Positions 32,960 to 46,998 are shown, numbered from the stretch's first letter. The stretch: 64,000 nt of DNA from Hysterangium stoloniferum (GCA_015178975.1 WHVD01000098.1:186001-250000), one strand, 5' to 3'. Notes: a model not told the origin generated them from the sequence alone. Translations and numbers: made by a program.

Positions 32960-35900
32960 AAAGAGAGAGTTAAACTTGTTGACTCGCTGGGGGTGAGGCT
33001 TGGAAGATGATTGCAAGACGATGAAACCGAGCCATTTAAAGACTTGGAGCAGAAGCTTACTCTTGGTGATTGTGGCAGTAACACCCTGAGTGCAAGCCGG
33101 GCCGCCTCGTGCGCAATGTGGTGTACTGGTGTAATATCTTTAGCTGGCGGAATAGAACACAGATTTTGCACTGCTTCAGCCCGTGGTTCAGTATAGTAGG
33201 TACAGTGAGTAACAGCGAGTAAATGGTGTCGAGAAGGCACACATGGACGGAACTCGCGAGTCGGGGCTGCATCACAGACGAGCTTCCGAGGTTAAAATAG
33301 TCATATTATCTGGAGGTGAATCGACACGCCTTGTAGATTAACTTAGGGATGTATTGCCTCTACAAGCAGATATGAGCTCCAAGCACCAATGTACACAGGA
33401 ATGATGCACGCCTGAGTGATGACGCATGAACTGAAAGAGATAATATGCTCCGGGCTCGGGGTTCTCAATTATCCAGATGTCTGTATCCAAAAAAATCGAA
33501 GATCGCCAGGCATTATAGGTTGCCGTTGACCCTGTCTCGGAAGAGGGATGTTACCCTAAAAACCAATCAAGAATCATTATACAACAAGACGATGTCGAGG
33601 TGACAGCCACATGCCTCGCACGTCTGGTGAAGTACTCAGGCACTTTGGTACAAAGCGAAGCGCAGGCGGGTAGGGTACTCCCCCAGTGTGAAATAAGGGA
33701 TATTATCTCTAAATCAAAATACCAGACAAGAAGAGAACGGGGTAAATAATCCATGACGGGAGGAAAATAGCTGCGTGCTTCGTAATCTGGTATAGTCCTC
33801 AATAATTGAACTCTAGCGCGCCACTGGCAGCTTGCCAATTACTAGATGGAATCAAGATGAGCCTCGAGGGATGCTGATTAATCTGGAGGTGGACTTTGTC
33901 GTTTTCGGCAAGATGCGACCAGCTCTAGAGAACATAGTAAATAGAAAATTCGCGCAACATTCCTGGTGATCTCGCCAAAAGCAGCAATTGGTTAAAATGA
34001 AACTTACTGTGAAAGTATGTGGATAATTTCAGCATAACTTTCTAGATTAAAAACGCTAAGAATGCCTCTTACGTGATATTGCAGCTAGAGTTTTCCCTCC
34101 TTCGGCGCTTCAGGCCAATTTGAGATTCGAAAGATTCGGGTAAAGAGCATACCCGAAATTCGCACTAACTTCTTCTTTTTGTTGCTTTTCAGATGATAAA
34201 GAGGTACCGGGAATGTCAAGAGAGCGACCCGTAGTCTTCCTGCAGAACTAGGATTTTGCCATCTTATCTTGTGTTTTCAGGCCCTGCAATGAACGGCTTA
34301 CATCAGGTGAACACTCGCTTGAGGCGTCGGGAAGAAGTAATCAACGCCCGTGTCGCGCCAATGGAGCGTGGGCGAGTTTGCCGCCACTGTCAATGCAACC
34401 CTTTAAAATCATAGAGTCGGGTTCAAAATGGGTCCGAGAGCATTTATCTCTTGAAAAGTCCACCTCCGTTACTTCCGAGTCCCCTCCGGGCCGAAATCTG
34501 CTTTATCTCTTGGGTTTGCTATAATATCACCGGCCCGCCGCGAGGAAAGATGAGAAGGAAACTATGGAGAGCTATAACGGCGGCCCAGAACCTGCGACAA
34601 ATAGACAGGAGGAAATGAGCACACATTTTCAAAACAAGATTGGCGATACCATTGCCAAGTGTATACAGCTATGTGGTAATGACACGGATCTGACGTGTTC
34701 TTCCTCCCCGAAGAGACGCCACTATCGACAAAGGCTTATCCTCATGCCGATGATAGGAGATGGGGCTAGCATTCTTTGAAAGCACAGCACACATTAGCCT
34801 TGCTAAAGCGAAGAAAGCGCCGCCCTAACTGTATCGTAGCTATCAAAGAGAATTCTTCTTGCGCCCTCGTCTCTTGTCTGCTGTGCGAAATGGCCATAAC
34901 AATCAAGAAGTCTGCAAATGAGGAACACTAAACCTGCTGTTGAACGATTCCGACTCACCGCTACATTCGTCCTGTTGCATCTTGGCCCAAAGGATGGAAA
35001 CGCCCCCAACCCCCAACCTTCCGCGTTGTGAATGCCAGCCGTATCCTTTATCACGTCGTGAGTGCCCCGTGAGGTTGCTGGGATGGACCTCCCTAAAGTT
35101 TGAAATCAGATGTATCAGCCACTGAAGAGTCAAGACTCATCTGTCTATCTTATACTTTGACTTGACTGTAAAATTTATAGCTTTCTTCGCTCTTGGCTGA
35201 CAAAGAAGGCTTTCTGGAAAATCTGTGGTCATGATGTATTCATCTCCGAACCACCCTATCTGTAACTCAAAGGTCCACCAGAGCGAAGGGGGCAAGGAGG
35301 GGCCGGTAGTGCCTCCCACGAACCTCAAACCCAGACTTCCCGAACCGATGGTAACAAAATTGTACCGTGTACAGTTTTTGCTTCTGTTATTGTAATGCTT
35401 CTCGCGATAGATGTAATAATATCCCCCTAGGCTCTCGACGTGCCTGCTATGAGATTGATCGAGCTTTTTTCAAGTATTCTTGTGGGAATAGAGAGTGGTT
35501 CGTATACAAAGTCATTTCAGAAGAATATATTTGTCCTTTAAAATATAAAAATGCTTACGCTTAACATCCGCGATGAATGTAGACTGTGACCAATCCGTCA
35601 CACCCGTTGCTTTCCAACCTCTGGACGACTAGACCTCCAAGTGTTGAGAACAGGAATATCAACATCTTTACACGGGTATACATGTTAATTATGAACACAT
35701 GAGCTCGGGGAGCTAATTGTACCTTTAAGATAATACGAAAATCTCGTTTATTTATGTTACGAGTTGTACGCCTCAAATTTCTCGTCACGGTCGTTAGTAT
35801 TATGCATGTATTATGTCTGTGTCAAAGTTACATCAAATACTATTGAGTCCCAATTTCGCAAGTAACTATGAGCTCCGCTGACACTGGATTTGATCAAGAG

Positions 35901-36419
35901 GCTGTACATGAGGTGCTTACTGACTCACTATACCGCCACTGGCGCTAGAGTTTTCCTAGTTGGAGCTCTCCTTCAGCAACGATCCATCAAGTGTCAAATT
36001 ACCAGTACGAGCATCACTCAGCTCCGAGCGCTGTGTCGCTACTCCAGATATCCCACTCAGTCCTGCCATGAAGATGACATATTCAAACCACCAACGTTTA
36101 CATCGCGAACAGCCCAAGATATCTTAACTCACCACAACATTTTTTGTTACGAATCAAGAGATGGCAAGCATTTTACTCGTATCTCCAACGGCATATTGCG
36201 GGAAAACAAGTTTCAACGTTGTAAACTGTCTTTTACATTTTGCCTTGTAGGTATATCGAACGCTGCTGGAGCGACATTCGTGGGACGAGCGGTTCCAGTG
36301 TGCAGATGCCTATGCATATTGCTAACATCCAAAGAACAATTCTGTCTACATGTTGACAAATCGACTCCATGAGCCTCTAGCTCCTAGCTCCTATATCAGT
36401 TCCCTTGTGTCAACCTTCC
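32960..36419. other. Intergenic
   Basis: About 3.5 kb without a supported gene. A 71-residue frame at 34564-34779 (MESYNGGPEPATNRQEEM) and a 160-residue frame at 35890-36372 are open, but show no motif, intron support or homology I can name. They are left unannotated. Confidence 0.4.
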
Positions 36420-37059
36420 CATGGTCAACAAATTTGGAGCGCGCTCTCTCGCCGGCAGCCATCAATCCCAGCTTCAAGTCGATATTGATGCAACCACGGC
36501 CATAGACTGAAGCGCCAGCAACTTGTAGCCCGAGGCTGCCATCCGTGGCATTCTTTTCCAACGCCCACAAAGCAACTTGTACTTGCTACTGCGATCAATC
36601 CAACGGGCGGATACCGTGCTGCCGATGATGTGGTTATTGGTGCTGGTGGTTTAGTGGTAAGTAAATCCACCTCGAGAAGCGACCCTCAGATCTATTAATC
36701 ATTCCACCAGGGGCATTCTTCGTCATAATGCACCTCTCTGCGTACGTCTAGTAATTTTCCCACTACTTGTTGATCTCCGTTGACCTCAGTGATCTTCCAG
36801 GTGCTCATGAGCCTGTCCACTCGGAACATGGATGATACCCGTAAACTACGCAAGGTCGCTGCGTTGCAGAGCCTACAATCCCATCTCGCAGCTTGACGAA
36901 AGTGTGGTCGGGTGTGGGCCAGCTGTATCATTAGAAGTTAATCATGCGAGAAAAATCGAGGAAAGGGTACACTACCTCATCAGTTCAGTAGACAAGAAGG
37001 GTTGCAGCTAGCGCACCGGTCTGATTCTTGAGCCACACATCATGGCTGCTTGCCTCATT

Positions 37060-37114
37060 GTCCCGACATACTGTCCCGACATACTGTCCCGACATACTGT
37101 CCCGACATACTGTC
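37060..37114 (+). repeat. 13-bp microsatellite
   Basis: Four head-to-tail copies of tgtcccgacatac. All short open frames across it are artefacts of the repeat. Confidence 0.9.
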
Positions 37115-38216
37115 CTGTGGTTATTCACCACAGGGCCTGTCTTCCAGAGAGGATTTCCATGGTGCTTACTCAAAGTGGTCCCAAAGGCCCTTTGTTTCAA
37201 CTGCATCTCAAAACTGTATGGGTTGCAGCTAGCTCACCCGATTGTGTGTTGGTAAGTATATCCTCCTCCAGACGCAACTCTCGGACCTATTAATCGTTCC
37301 GCCAGGACATTCTTCGCGATAATGCACCTCCCTGCGTATATCTAGGCTTGTGTGAAGCTTCCCACTACTCGTTGATATTCGCTGACTTCACTCATCTGTC
37401 AGGTGCTTATAAGCTTGTCCATTCGCAAAATGGAAGATACCAGTAAACTATGCGCGCAAGGTCGCTGCGTTGCAGAGCCTACATCGCCATTTCGCAGCTT
37501 GATGAAAGTATGATTGGGTGAGAGCGAGCTCCATGATTAGAAGTTAATTAGGGTACGTTGCTCCCACCAGATAAAATGACTGCAGGCAGCTCAGAACACA
37601 ACAGACTCCTTGGGGACTACACGCAGTTGGTGGGCCAAGAGCAGGCTCAACAGGCTCGGCCTTCTTCTGTCTGCTAGCGTGGAGACAAGCTCGACAGTTA
37701 CAACCTTTGCCATAAATTTGTTCTATGCATGGCCGTAAGTTTGCAAACGGATCTCGCTACTCACAACATGTCAGCGCAAGGATGAGTTTCGACGCCATCC
37801 TCCCATGTTATCCATGTAAATGAACTTAGTGAGATAATTGTGTACCTCTCAAACCAATGTGCCGTAATTGGGCATGAGAAATAATATTTTTATCGGCCCC
37901 CGTGCGCGTACCGTGGGTGTCTTTCGGTTACCATGAAACCTGTTGCGCCGCGGAGCAGTGTTACTTCTGTTTCACAGCCTCAGGGGGCATATGCAGTGAT
38001 GTTCGTGCTCGTGCGGTATATAACTCGGGAATTCATTTCTTGATTAAGCATGTGTTTCAGGAAGAGTTTACAGAATCATTTATTTTTATCTGACACGAGA
38101 TCAAAAAAAAAATTGTCCGCTTTGATGTCTCTAAGGTTCATTGAAAAATGTAGATACTAGGTTGGTCTTTTGGATATAGGGGTGATAGGCGCCTCCTGGG
38201 ATCGTGCGTCGCTTAG

Positions 38217-39786
38217 AGCGCTTTGCATTACGTAAGCGCACGCTAGATTTGCGCGGAAATATTGCTGAAAGTTGCGAACCTCGTAGCTTGCTCAATAATT
38301 GACCAATTGTCTTGTAACTTCATATACGTATTTTAATACTATATATATAGTATATTATAATTTTATAACTCCAAAATTTGACCTACAGCATGTTTCCCAA
38401 AATTGCAGTCCATTTGAGCTTGTGAACCAATTTATGAGCCAACAAATGTGTCACTGTCAATAATAACAAGTCTTCACATAAACCTAGACCGGGATTTAAT
38501 CCGCAATGATGAGTGTATGCGCATATATGCGCATATACTATGGTGCCATAAGGGGGAACTAACTCCTTTGATTATATATTTCTCCTTTAATGACACAATT
38601 AGCTAGAAACTTCGAGTATCTAAATTTCTCCCTTTTTACTCTCCTAAAGACTCCCCTAAATAATTACAAAGTAAATAAAAGGACACAAAAATTCGCCATA
38701 TACCTCCATGAAAGTTATTCACTCACTGAGGTATGTGTGCAATCATTTACTATTATTCTATTACTTATAAAACACCTTGTAGCCGCATATACAGGTACTA
38801 TAATTATAGTGAAAGTTATTCACTCACTGAGCCGCATATACATGTTAGAATATGATAACGTGATTAATTGTAATCTCATATCTTGTCTTGTGACTGTATA
38901 GGTTTCAACCGGTTCACACATGTAAATAAAGGACACAAAAATTTGCCATATACCTCAGTGAAAGTTATTCACTCACTGAGCTGCATATACAGACTCAATC
39001 CTTTTGTATTCTTGTCTCAAAACTTAACAGTCACTCCCAATGAGCTTGTAATATGTTGTTTTACATGTATCTAGGTAGTAAAAAATGACAGTGCCTGGCT
39101 TTTGCTGTCTAAATATGTAGTTGTATGCATTTACTCGGCAACCTCACTCACATTAGCTCTGACCACAAAAGCCAGGTGCTGTCATTTTTTACTACCTAGA
39201 TACATGTAAAACAACATATTAAAAGCTCATTGGGAGTGTCTGTTAAGTTTTGAGACAAGAATACAAAAGGATTGAGTCTGTATATGCAGCTCAGTGAGTG
39301 AATAACTTTCACTGAGATATATGGCAAATTTTTGTGTCCTTTATTTACTTTGTAATTGTTTAGGGAGTCTTTAGGAGAGTAAAAAAGGAGAAATTTAGAT
39401 ACTCGAAGTTTCTAGCTAATTGCATCATTAAAGGAGAAATATATAATCAAAGGAGTTAGTTCCCCCTTATGGCACCATAGTATATGTGCATACACTCGTC
39501 ATTGCGGATTAAATCCCGGTCTAGGTTTATGCGAAGACTTGTTATTATTAACAGTGACACATTTGTTGGCTCATGAATTGGTTCACAAGCTCAAATGGAC
39601 TGCAATTTTGGGAAACATGCTGTAGGTCAAATTTTGGAGTTATAAAATCATAATATTATATAGTAGTAAAATACGTATATGAAGTTACAAGACAATTGGT
39701 CAATTATTGAGCAAGCTACGAGGTTCGCAACTTTCAGCAATATTTCCGCGCAAATCTAGCGCGTGCCTTACGTAATGCAAAGCGCT
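38217..39786. repeat. Long palindromic (foldback) element 1
   Basis: Terminal sequence AGCGCTTTGCATTACG at 38217 is matched by CGTAATGCAAAGCGCT ending at 39786. Long arms can be followed inward to agtaaaaaatgacag at about 39077 and its complement at about 39184, leaving roughly 60 bp of unpaired centre. The left arm is longer because a block (ggacacaaaaatt with cgccatatacctc, then gttattcactcactgag) is duplicated. Nothing is coded. Compared with the sister units it replaces about 270 bp. It may be a MITE-like foldback transposon. Confidence 0.85.
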
Positions 39787-40646
39787 GTAATGAACCAACA
39801 AACACGACAGGACAGTGGCGCGCCCAGTCGGCTTCAGAATCTGAATTATAGGTGATATTTTAATGGATCCCGATCATCTCGATCGTCCGGCAAAGAACTC
39901 TGGAAGATAGCGACTTATATGTATTAATTATATCTATTCTTATATACTTTCTCGGGAACCGCATTTTCGGCTGTCCTTATAATTCCACAAGTCTGAGAAT
40001 CCCATGGCTTCGCATTGAAACGCTGGGACACCGTATGTGAGACGTTACTTCATTAGTTCTCTCATGAGCTACCACTAGCATTTTCTGACACGACAATGTA
40101 CAGCCGTAGTGTTTTTTGTCATGTGTCTATTATCATACAAGTAGTAACGAATGCTGTGTCTATTGCGCTCTTAACCAAAAAGCCTACAATAATCAGTTTG
40201 ACTCTCCGAGTGGACGTAGCTGCCGATTTAGAATTAGAACCGCTTATACAAAGCATGCACAGAACGCAATACATCTACATGGTTACGCGGTAATGAGCCA
40301 ACCTTCATAACAATGGAACTATTCCAAATTATGGTTTGTAGGAGAAGGCTGACTCGAATCAGGCGCCCCCTCTCGTCTCGCGTTTTTGTCGCTCAAGGGC
40401 TAACACCTCGGGGGTCTGGTCCTAGCACTATTCAATTTCTTTAATATGCTGCTCTTTAATGTTCACGAGGCCTTTTCTTCCTTTTTCTTCCTTCAGCTGT
40501 GGTACCGAATCCCAAGTCAAGCACAGCTGGTCTCCTGCACCCTTCAGTTTGTCCAAGACCGAGAACATTATTTCCCCTCTTTAGGTTACTATATTAGAGT
40601 ACCAAAAGCCTAAAAAATTAACTGATTATACTAGGTTCTTAACACC

Positions 40647-40768
40647 ATGTCTCACGAACATTCCATATCAGAGTGGTTTTATGAATTGCAGACAGACGGT
40701 GATGCTGTCAGGGCAGCTTTCTCCCCCCCATACAATGATTTTATCCATTTAAACGGGTACATGCCAGG
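40647..40768 (+). pseudogene. Zinc-finger gene exon 1 fragment
   Basis: ATG-led fragment MSHEHSISEWFYELQTDGD continues to NDFIHLNGYMPGAG and then fuses to unrelated array DNA. It corresponds to exon 1 of the 51-kb copy (MSDESFIPEWFYELNSDG). The rest of this copy, including all fingers, is deleted. Confidence 0.75.
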
Positions 40769-43700
40769 AGCTGGTGGGCTAAGAGCAGGCTCAACAGACT
40801 CGGCCTTCTTCTGTCTGCTAGCGTGGACACAAGCTCGACAGTTACAACCCTTGCCATAAATTTGTTCTATGCTGCAAATGGATCTCGCCCCTCACAACAT
40901 GTCAGCGCAAGGATGAGTTTCGACCCATCCTCCGATGTTATCCATGTAAATGAGATTAGTGAGATAATTGTTTGGCTCTCAAACCAATGTGCCGTAATTG
41001 GCCATGAGAAATAATACTCTCATTCGCTCCCCATGCGCTTGGGTGTCCTTCGGCTACCCTGAAACCTGTTGTGCGCGGAACAATGTTACTTCTCTTTCAC
41101 AGCCTCAAGGTGTATATGCAATGATGCTTTTACTCCTGTGTTTTAGGACCTTCGGGAATTCATTTATTGAGTAAGCATGTGTTTCAGGAAGAGTTTACAG
41201 AATCATTTATTTTTACCTGACGTTTGGGATCAAAAAAAATATTGTCCGCTTTGATGTCTCTATGTAGATACTAGGTTGGTCTGTTGAATGTAAGACTAAG
41301 AAACGCCTCCTGAGATCGTGCGTCGCTTAATTCATATATTTAAAACATATAGGAGAAAGCTGATTTCACTCAGCCCCCCAGAAAGTAGCCTAAATGATAT
41401 GTATCGTGGCTCATAAATCAATATGGAGTAAATTACCTCCGTGATGTCGGACGTTGCCTTCTATGTAAACCAAGGCTTGATCCGTTGAACCTAGACAATT
41501 CTGATAGGCAGTGATTAGCTAGCACAATAGCACGAAGACCGCAACAGATTTCTAATTAATACTTTAGGTGCCGTTGATTCTTGAAGTTGGGACAAGAGAA
41601 AATATAAATGAACCGACGAAGACGACAAGCAGCAATGCCGGCGTCAAATCTGAACCCGATAACCCACGTTCTGATCGACTGATCGATCGATCGTCTTCGA
41701 CTTTAGAATTAATCATATCTCCTCTTATATACTTTCTTGGAAACCGCATTTCGGCTGTTCTTATAATTACAAGCAAACGCAAGGAATTGTTACCGCCTCT
41801 GTGATGGAATATGAGGTGACCAAGCAAGGCATTCAATTGAGTTGTCCTGCTGTGTATGATGCAAGTTTCATAGGATCAAGTCCATATACTGATGAACCAC
41901 TTGACTCGTCTTACAATAGTCCAAGGCTCAACTTCTAGAGGCAGTACACATATTAGGGGTGTTGGAATAAAATCTGGAAGCTCTCAATAATCAGAAGCAA
42001 GGACAAATGTGATTTCCGTTTGACCTCTGTGTCTCATAGGAGGCAAACGGATAGCGTAAGTACAAGATATATATACTAGCTATATACGCCTTGAAAATAA
42101 TAGACATGTGGCGACAAAGGGTTAAGCCAAACTCAAAAGAACAATAGGGTGGCAACTTGCCGGTGTGGCACCTTGTGCATGTTCACACAGCCCTATAATC
42201 TAACAAGGCGGTTAGTAAAGACGGTTCCGTAAATGCGTAAATGGTTATGGTCTTTCCTTAGATATCGTTGATGGATCTTCAGTTCGTTTCCCCCCCCACC
42301 CCGACATCATATCTAATTCTATGACGATGCAATGCTGTGTATACGTCACGAGTTTCCTTCGTTAGTTCTCTCGTGAGCTACCCTAGCTTTTTTTGAAACG
42401 ATAATGATAGATACCAGTCCATGGTGTTTTTTGTCATGTTTTCACTGCCATACGAGTGGTAGTAAATGCCGCGTCGATTGTGATCTAAATAAAAAATCAG
42501 TTTAACTTTCGGAGTGCACAGAGCTGCCGATTAGAACCAGAACCTAATACAAAGCATACACAGAACGCAATGCATCTACATGGTTACGCGGTCTCCATAA
42601 GCTTACCTTCAGATCAACGGAACTAGGGCAATTTCTGGTTTGGTGACTCCTGGTCAGGCGCCTCCGCTCTTCTCTCAAGTTTTCTTCGTTCAAGGGCCTA
42701 CACCTCGAGAGCGGGTCCTACTACTATCCAATTTCTTTAATATTCTGCTCTTAAATTTTCATGAAGCCTTTTCTTCCTTTTTCTTCCTTCAGCTGTGGCA
42801 CTGAATCCAAGTCAAGTACAACTCCTGTCCCTGCATCCTTCAGTCCGTCCAAGACCAAGAGAATTATTCCCCCTCTTTAGGTCACTATATTAGAGTACCA
42901 AAAGCCCAAACCGATTTTACCCATTTAAACGGATACACGCTCTGACCTGGTGACTACGTGGTGAGTTTTCCTCACGCCATTCCCTTGCACATAGCTGAAG
43001 CTCCCCAAGGTTTGCCTGTCTTACCCCGTGGTGAAGGCAGCATGATACACGAAAGTGTGCACAAACCATCGATGGCTGGCACCCCATTTTTCAACGCCAA
43101 CGAGCAATCAGAGGAGTCAACGAGTCCAATATATCCACCATCGTGGAATGGGCACGATCGCGATCTATTGCAGTATGTCCGACAGGACCCTAATCCATAC
43201 CTGCAGCGCACATCGTCAGACAATTCGACCCCTGATGTTGGTATTGTGTCTTTGGAACAATTGGCGTATCCTCAGGTGTCTCCTCCCCGGGGCCCATCCC
43301 CCAGTTCTGGACAGCAGGTACGTCGTCACCATGTGTGCTAATAGCAATATGGCATCTGATAACGCACCCCGATTTTTTGGTTTTGAAGCAAGATCCAGGG
43401 CCAGGTCAGCCCCATGAAATAGCACACCGTCTGAGTCGGGGCAAGTCAGAGCGTACAGCTGCATTCTGAATGAAACGGTCACCAAGCAGAGAGTAGCGGT
43501 CGTCAAGTACAAATGCAATTGTGCGGGATGTGACGCTGCGCTGTTCTCGAGCAAGGAGAACGCGAGAGGACATGTGCGGCGGACGCACTTCAGGCAGTTG
43601 GATCAGAAGCCCTTCAAGTGTCTCCACCCAGAGTGGTATGCAGCTTATCGGAACAAGCCATTCACACTGTAGCTAATATTGCTAAACGGCAGCGCGAAAC

Positions 43701-43930
43701 ATCCTGGGTTTGCTTCGCTTTCCGCGGCTAGGAGACACGTCCAAGACAAAGCCAAAGCTCGGTGTCCGGACTGGTATGTGTTTCATCGTAATGCGTAGTA
43801 AATCACAGACTAAAGAAAGACTCTGTAGAAAGAAGTTTCTCGGGCGAAAGAATTCAGGGTCGACAACGCAGAGAAAACATTGGAAGGGCCGGACGCATCT
43901 CGCAAAGGCCGGTCTCGTCGCTGGGGAAAT
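40769..43930 (+). repeat. Tandem array unit 2
   Basis: Repeats the landmark order of the array: agagcaggctcaacag (about 40780), gaaacctgttg (about 41060), catctacatggttacgcgg (about 42570), then a zinc-finger copy. It is shorter than units 3 and 4 because the 5' part of the unit is missing. Confidence 0.75.
42912..43930 (+). pseudogene. C2H2 zinc-finger pseudogene, copy 1
   Basis: Exon-like blocks at 42995-43317, 43389-43635, 43693-43773 and from 43830 onward match copies 2 and 3. Exon 1 is almost wholly lost; only a stretch around DFTHLNGY remains. A four-base deletion relative to copy 2 near 43456 shifts the frame and gives TGA. At the third finger the split Cys codon would read TG|A (stop) instead of TG|C. 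Finger sequence is otherwise preserved: YKCNCAGCDAALFSSKENAR, HVRRTH, then FKCLHPEC and GFASLSAARRH. The copy is inactive as a whole, though the finger exon remains open. Confidence 0.8.
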
Positions 43931-44020
43931 ATGCACCTTCCGCACAATCCCAGTCGACCACATCTGTATACTTACTAACGACAGCACGAATGTCCCCTTG
44001 TCCCCTTTCAACACATCATC

Positions 44021-44359
44021 ATGTCCACTCATCAATACAGCACCTTCCCCATTGACACAGCACCCTGTCCTCCATCAACACAGCACCTCGTTTCCTGTCA
44101 TTTTCAACAACTGCATTCTCTATTCAGCCAGAGCCTGCACCAGTCGTTGCACTTCCACCCAAAACTTCTTAGATGTCCTGATGGCGTGATTAATGCACAG
44201 TCAGCGATGTCAATGTGCCATCCGTGGTATTATTTTCCGTACTTCCCTACTCCAATCAATCCAACGGGCGGATACCGTGCTGCCGATGATGTGGTTATTG
44301 ATGCTGGTGGTTTGGTGGCAAGTCAATTCACCTCGAGAAGCGGCTCTCAGACCTATTAG
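44021..44359 (+). CDS. Array-borne small ORF (112 aa), hypothetical
   Basis: An open frame beginning MSTHQYSTFPID, containing MCHPWYYFPYFPTPINPTGG and ending SQFTSRSGSQTY. The same C-terminal ~90 residues recur in the frame at 48112-48549 and, diverged, near 36540-36695 (NPTGGYRAADDVVI with GAGGLV). A GGTAAGT-like donor follows GGLV in the 36-kb copy, so it may be one exon of a spliced gene. It lies just downstream of zinc-finger copy 1 in the same orientation, so it could also be a 3' untranslated segment that happens to be open. No family is recognised. Confidence 0.3.
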   Translation: MSTHQYSTFPIDTAPCPPSTQHLVSCHFQQLHSLFSQSLHQSLHFHPKLLRCPDGVINAQSAMSMCHPWYYFPYFPTPINPTGGYRAADDVVIDAGGLVASQFTSRSGSQTY

Positions 44360-46998
44360 TGATTGCACCAGTGGCATTGTTCATCATAATGCACCTCTCT
44401 GCGTACGTGTAATAATTCTCCCACTAATTGTTGATTTCCGTTGACGTCACTCATCTGCTAGGTATTTATGAGCCTGTCCATTCGCAACATGGATGATACC
44501 AGTAAACTACGCAAGGTTGCTCCTAAGCAGAGCCTACAACTCCATCTCGCAGCTTGGCGAAAGTGTGATCGGGTGTGGGCCAGCTTTATGATTAGAGGGT
44601 AATGTGGCGAGACAATGCGAGGACAGGGAACGCTCCTTCATCAGTTCATCAGACAAAAAGGGTTGCAGCTAGCTCACTCAATTGTGTATTGGTAAGTATA
44701 TCTTCCTCCAGAAGCAACTCTCGGACCTAATAATCGTTCCGCGAGGACATTCTTTGCGATAATGCACCTCTCTGCGTACGTCTAGTAATTCTCTCACTAC
44801 TTGTTGATCTCCGTTGACATCACTCATCTGCCAGCTGTTTATGAGCCTGTCCACTCGTAACATGGATGATACCAGTAAACTACGCGCGCAAGGTCGCTGC
44901 GTTGCAGAGCCTACATCGCCATTTCGCAGCTTGATGAAAGTATGATTGGGTGTGAGCGAGCTCCATGAGTAGACGTCAATCAGGGTATGTTGCTTCCATC
45001 AGATAACATGGTTTCAGGCAGCTCAGACTCCTTGGGGACCACACGCAGTTGGTGGGCTAAGAGCAGGCTCAACAGGCTCGGCCTTCTTCTGTTTGCTAGC
45101 GTGGACACAAGCTCGACAGTTACAACCCTTGCCATAAATTTGTTCTATGCATGGCCGTAAGTGTACAAACGGATCTCGCCCCTCACAACATGTCAGCGCA
45201 AGGATGAGTTTCGACGCCGTCCTCCGATGTTATCCATGTAAATGAACTTAGTGAGATAATTGTGTATCTCTCAAACCAATGTGCCGTAATGGGGCATGAG
45301 AAATAATATTTTCATTGCCTCCGGTGCGCGTACCGTGGGTTTCTTTCGGGTACCCTGAAACCTGTTGCGCCGCGGAGCAGTGTTACTTCTGATTCACAGC
45401 CTCAGGGGGCATATGCAATGATGTTCGTGCTTATGCGTTATATAACTCGGGAATTCATTTCTTGATTAAGCATGTGTTTCCCGAAGAGTTTAAAGAATCA
45501 TTTATTTTTATCTGACATAAGGAATGAAAAAAATTTGTCCGCTTTGATGTCTATGTAGATACTAGGTTTTTCCTTTGAATATAAGGGCGATAAACGCTTC
45601 CTGGAATCGTGCGTCGCTTAATTCAGACATAAGTTTAAAACACATAGGAGGAAACTGATTTTATGCACCGCCTTCATAAACCAGAGGGTAGCCTAAATGA
45701 GATGTACTCGTGGCTCGGATGTGAATATGGAGTAAATTACCTCCGTGAGGTAGGAACGTTGCTAGACCAATGTTTGATCCGTTGAACCCTAGACAATTCT
45801 GACAGGCAGTGATTAGCTGGGAAAATAGCACGAACACCGCAACAGATGTCTAATTAACACTTCAAGTGCCGTTGATTCTTGAAGTTCGTACAGGCGAAAA
45901 TATTTAGAGAGTATTTGCAACTAATATAGCGAACTGAATTGGTTCCTGATGTTATAACTAACGAACACGAGAGGATGGCGGGCCCCGTCGGCTCAGACCG
46001 AGCGAGGCATTCAATTGTGGCAGACCACTTGCCTCGTCTTACAATAGCCCAATTCTCGACTTCGAGAGGCAGTACACATCAGACGGTTTGTGAAGGCGTA
46101 ATTGCGTAAGTGATTATTCCTTAGATATCTTTGATGGGTCTTCAGTTCTTTGGTTTTCCTTTCCCCCCACCCCGACATCCCATCTGATTTTACGATGCAA
46201 TGCTGTATATATGCCACGAGTTTCCTTCGTTTATGGCACTTTTGTACGGAGCACCTGGCACTGTGACCTGATGGACATTCCGGAACTCGAGTTGGAGGTC
46301 TGTGGGAGCGCTGAGCACACCGTAAACCTTAAATCCCTATGGGAGTCGTCTGAAAATCCTATAGCTTCGCATTGAAACGCTGGGACACCGTATGTGAGAC
46401 GCTACTTCGTTAGTTCTCTCGTGAGCTACCACTAGCATTTTGTGAAACGATAATAATAGATACCAGCTCAGCCATAGTGATTTTTTGTCATCTGTCCACT
46501 GCCATACAAGTAATAGTAGATACTGTGTCGATTGCAATCTTAACCAAAAATCCTATAATAATCGGAGTGCATGTAGCTCCCGATTTAGAACTAGAACTCT
46601 TACACAATGCATACACAGACCGCAATGCATCTACATGGTTACGCGGTGTCCATGGGCCAGCCTTCAGATCAGTGAAACTAGTCCAATTTATAGTTTTTAC
46701 GGCAAGGCTCAGGCGCTCCCGCTCGTCTCTCTGGTTTTCGTTGCTCAAGGGCTAATACCTCGGGGTCGGGTCCTACCACCACTCAATTTATATTCTGTTC
46801 TTGAATGTTCACAAGGCCCTTTCTTCCTTTTTCTTCTTTCAGCTGTGGTCCTGAATCCAAGTCAAGCACAACTCGCCTCCCCGCACCCTCCAGCCCGTCC
46901 ACGACCAAGAACATTATTCCCCCTCTTTAGGTCACCATATTACATTACCAAAAGCCTTGAAAAATAACTGACTTTGACTATATTATGTTCTTGACACC

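Larger units (their letters stand above)
36420..40768 (+). repeat. Tandem array unit 1 (degenerate, interrupted)
   Basis: First of four related units. Landmarks in order are the block ccaacgggcggataccgtgc (about 36598), agcaggctcaacaggctcgg (about 37640), gaaacctgttgcgccgcgg (about 37934), a palindromic insertion (38217-39786), cattgaaacgctgggacacc (about 40013), catctacatggttacgcgg (about 40271) and a zinc-finger exon 1. A fusion at 40768 joins it directly to unit 2 sequence. Confidence 0.75.

Noticed and set aside
35890..36372. 160-residue plus-strand frame
   Set aside because: No recognisable family, no introns, and composition like the surrounding intergenic DNA; too weak to annotate.
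42912..43930. Zinc-finger copy 1 as a functional gene
   Set aside because: It has lost exon 1, carries a frameshift and a TG|A stop at the third finger, and is called a pseudogene.
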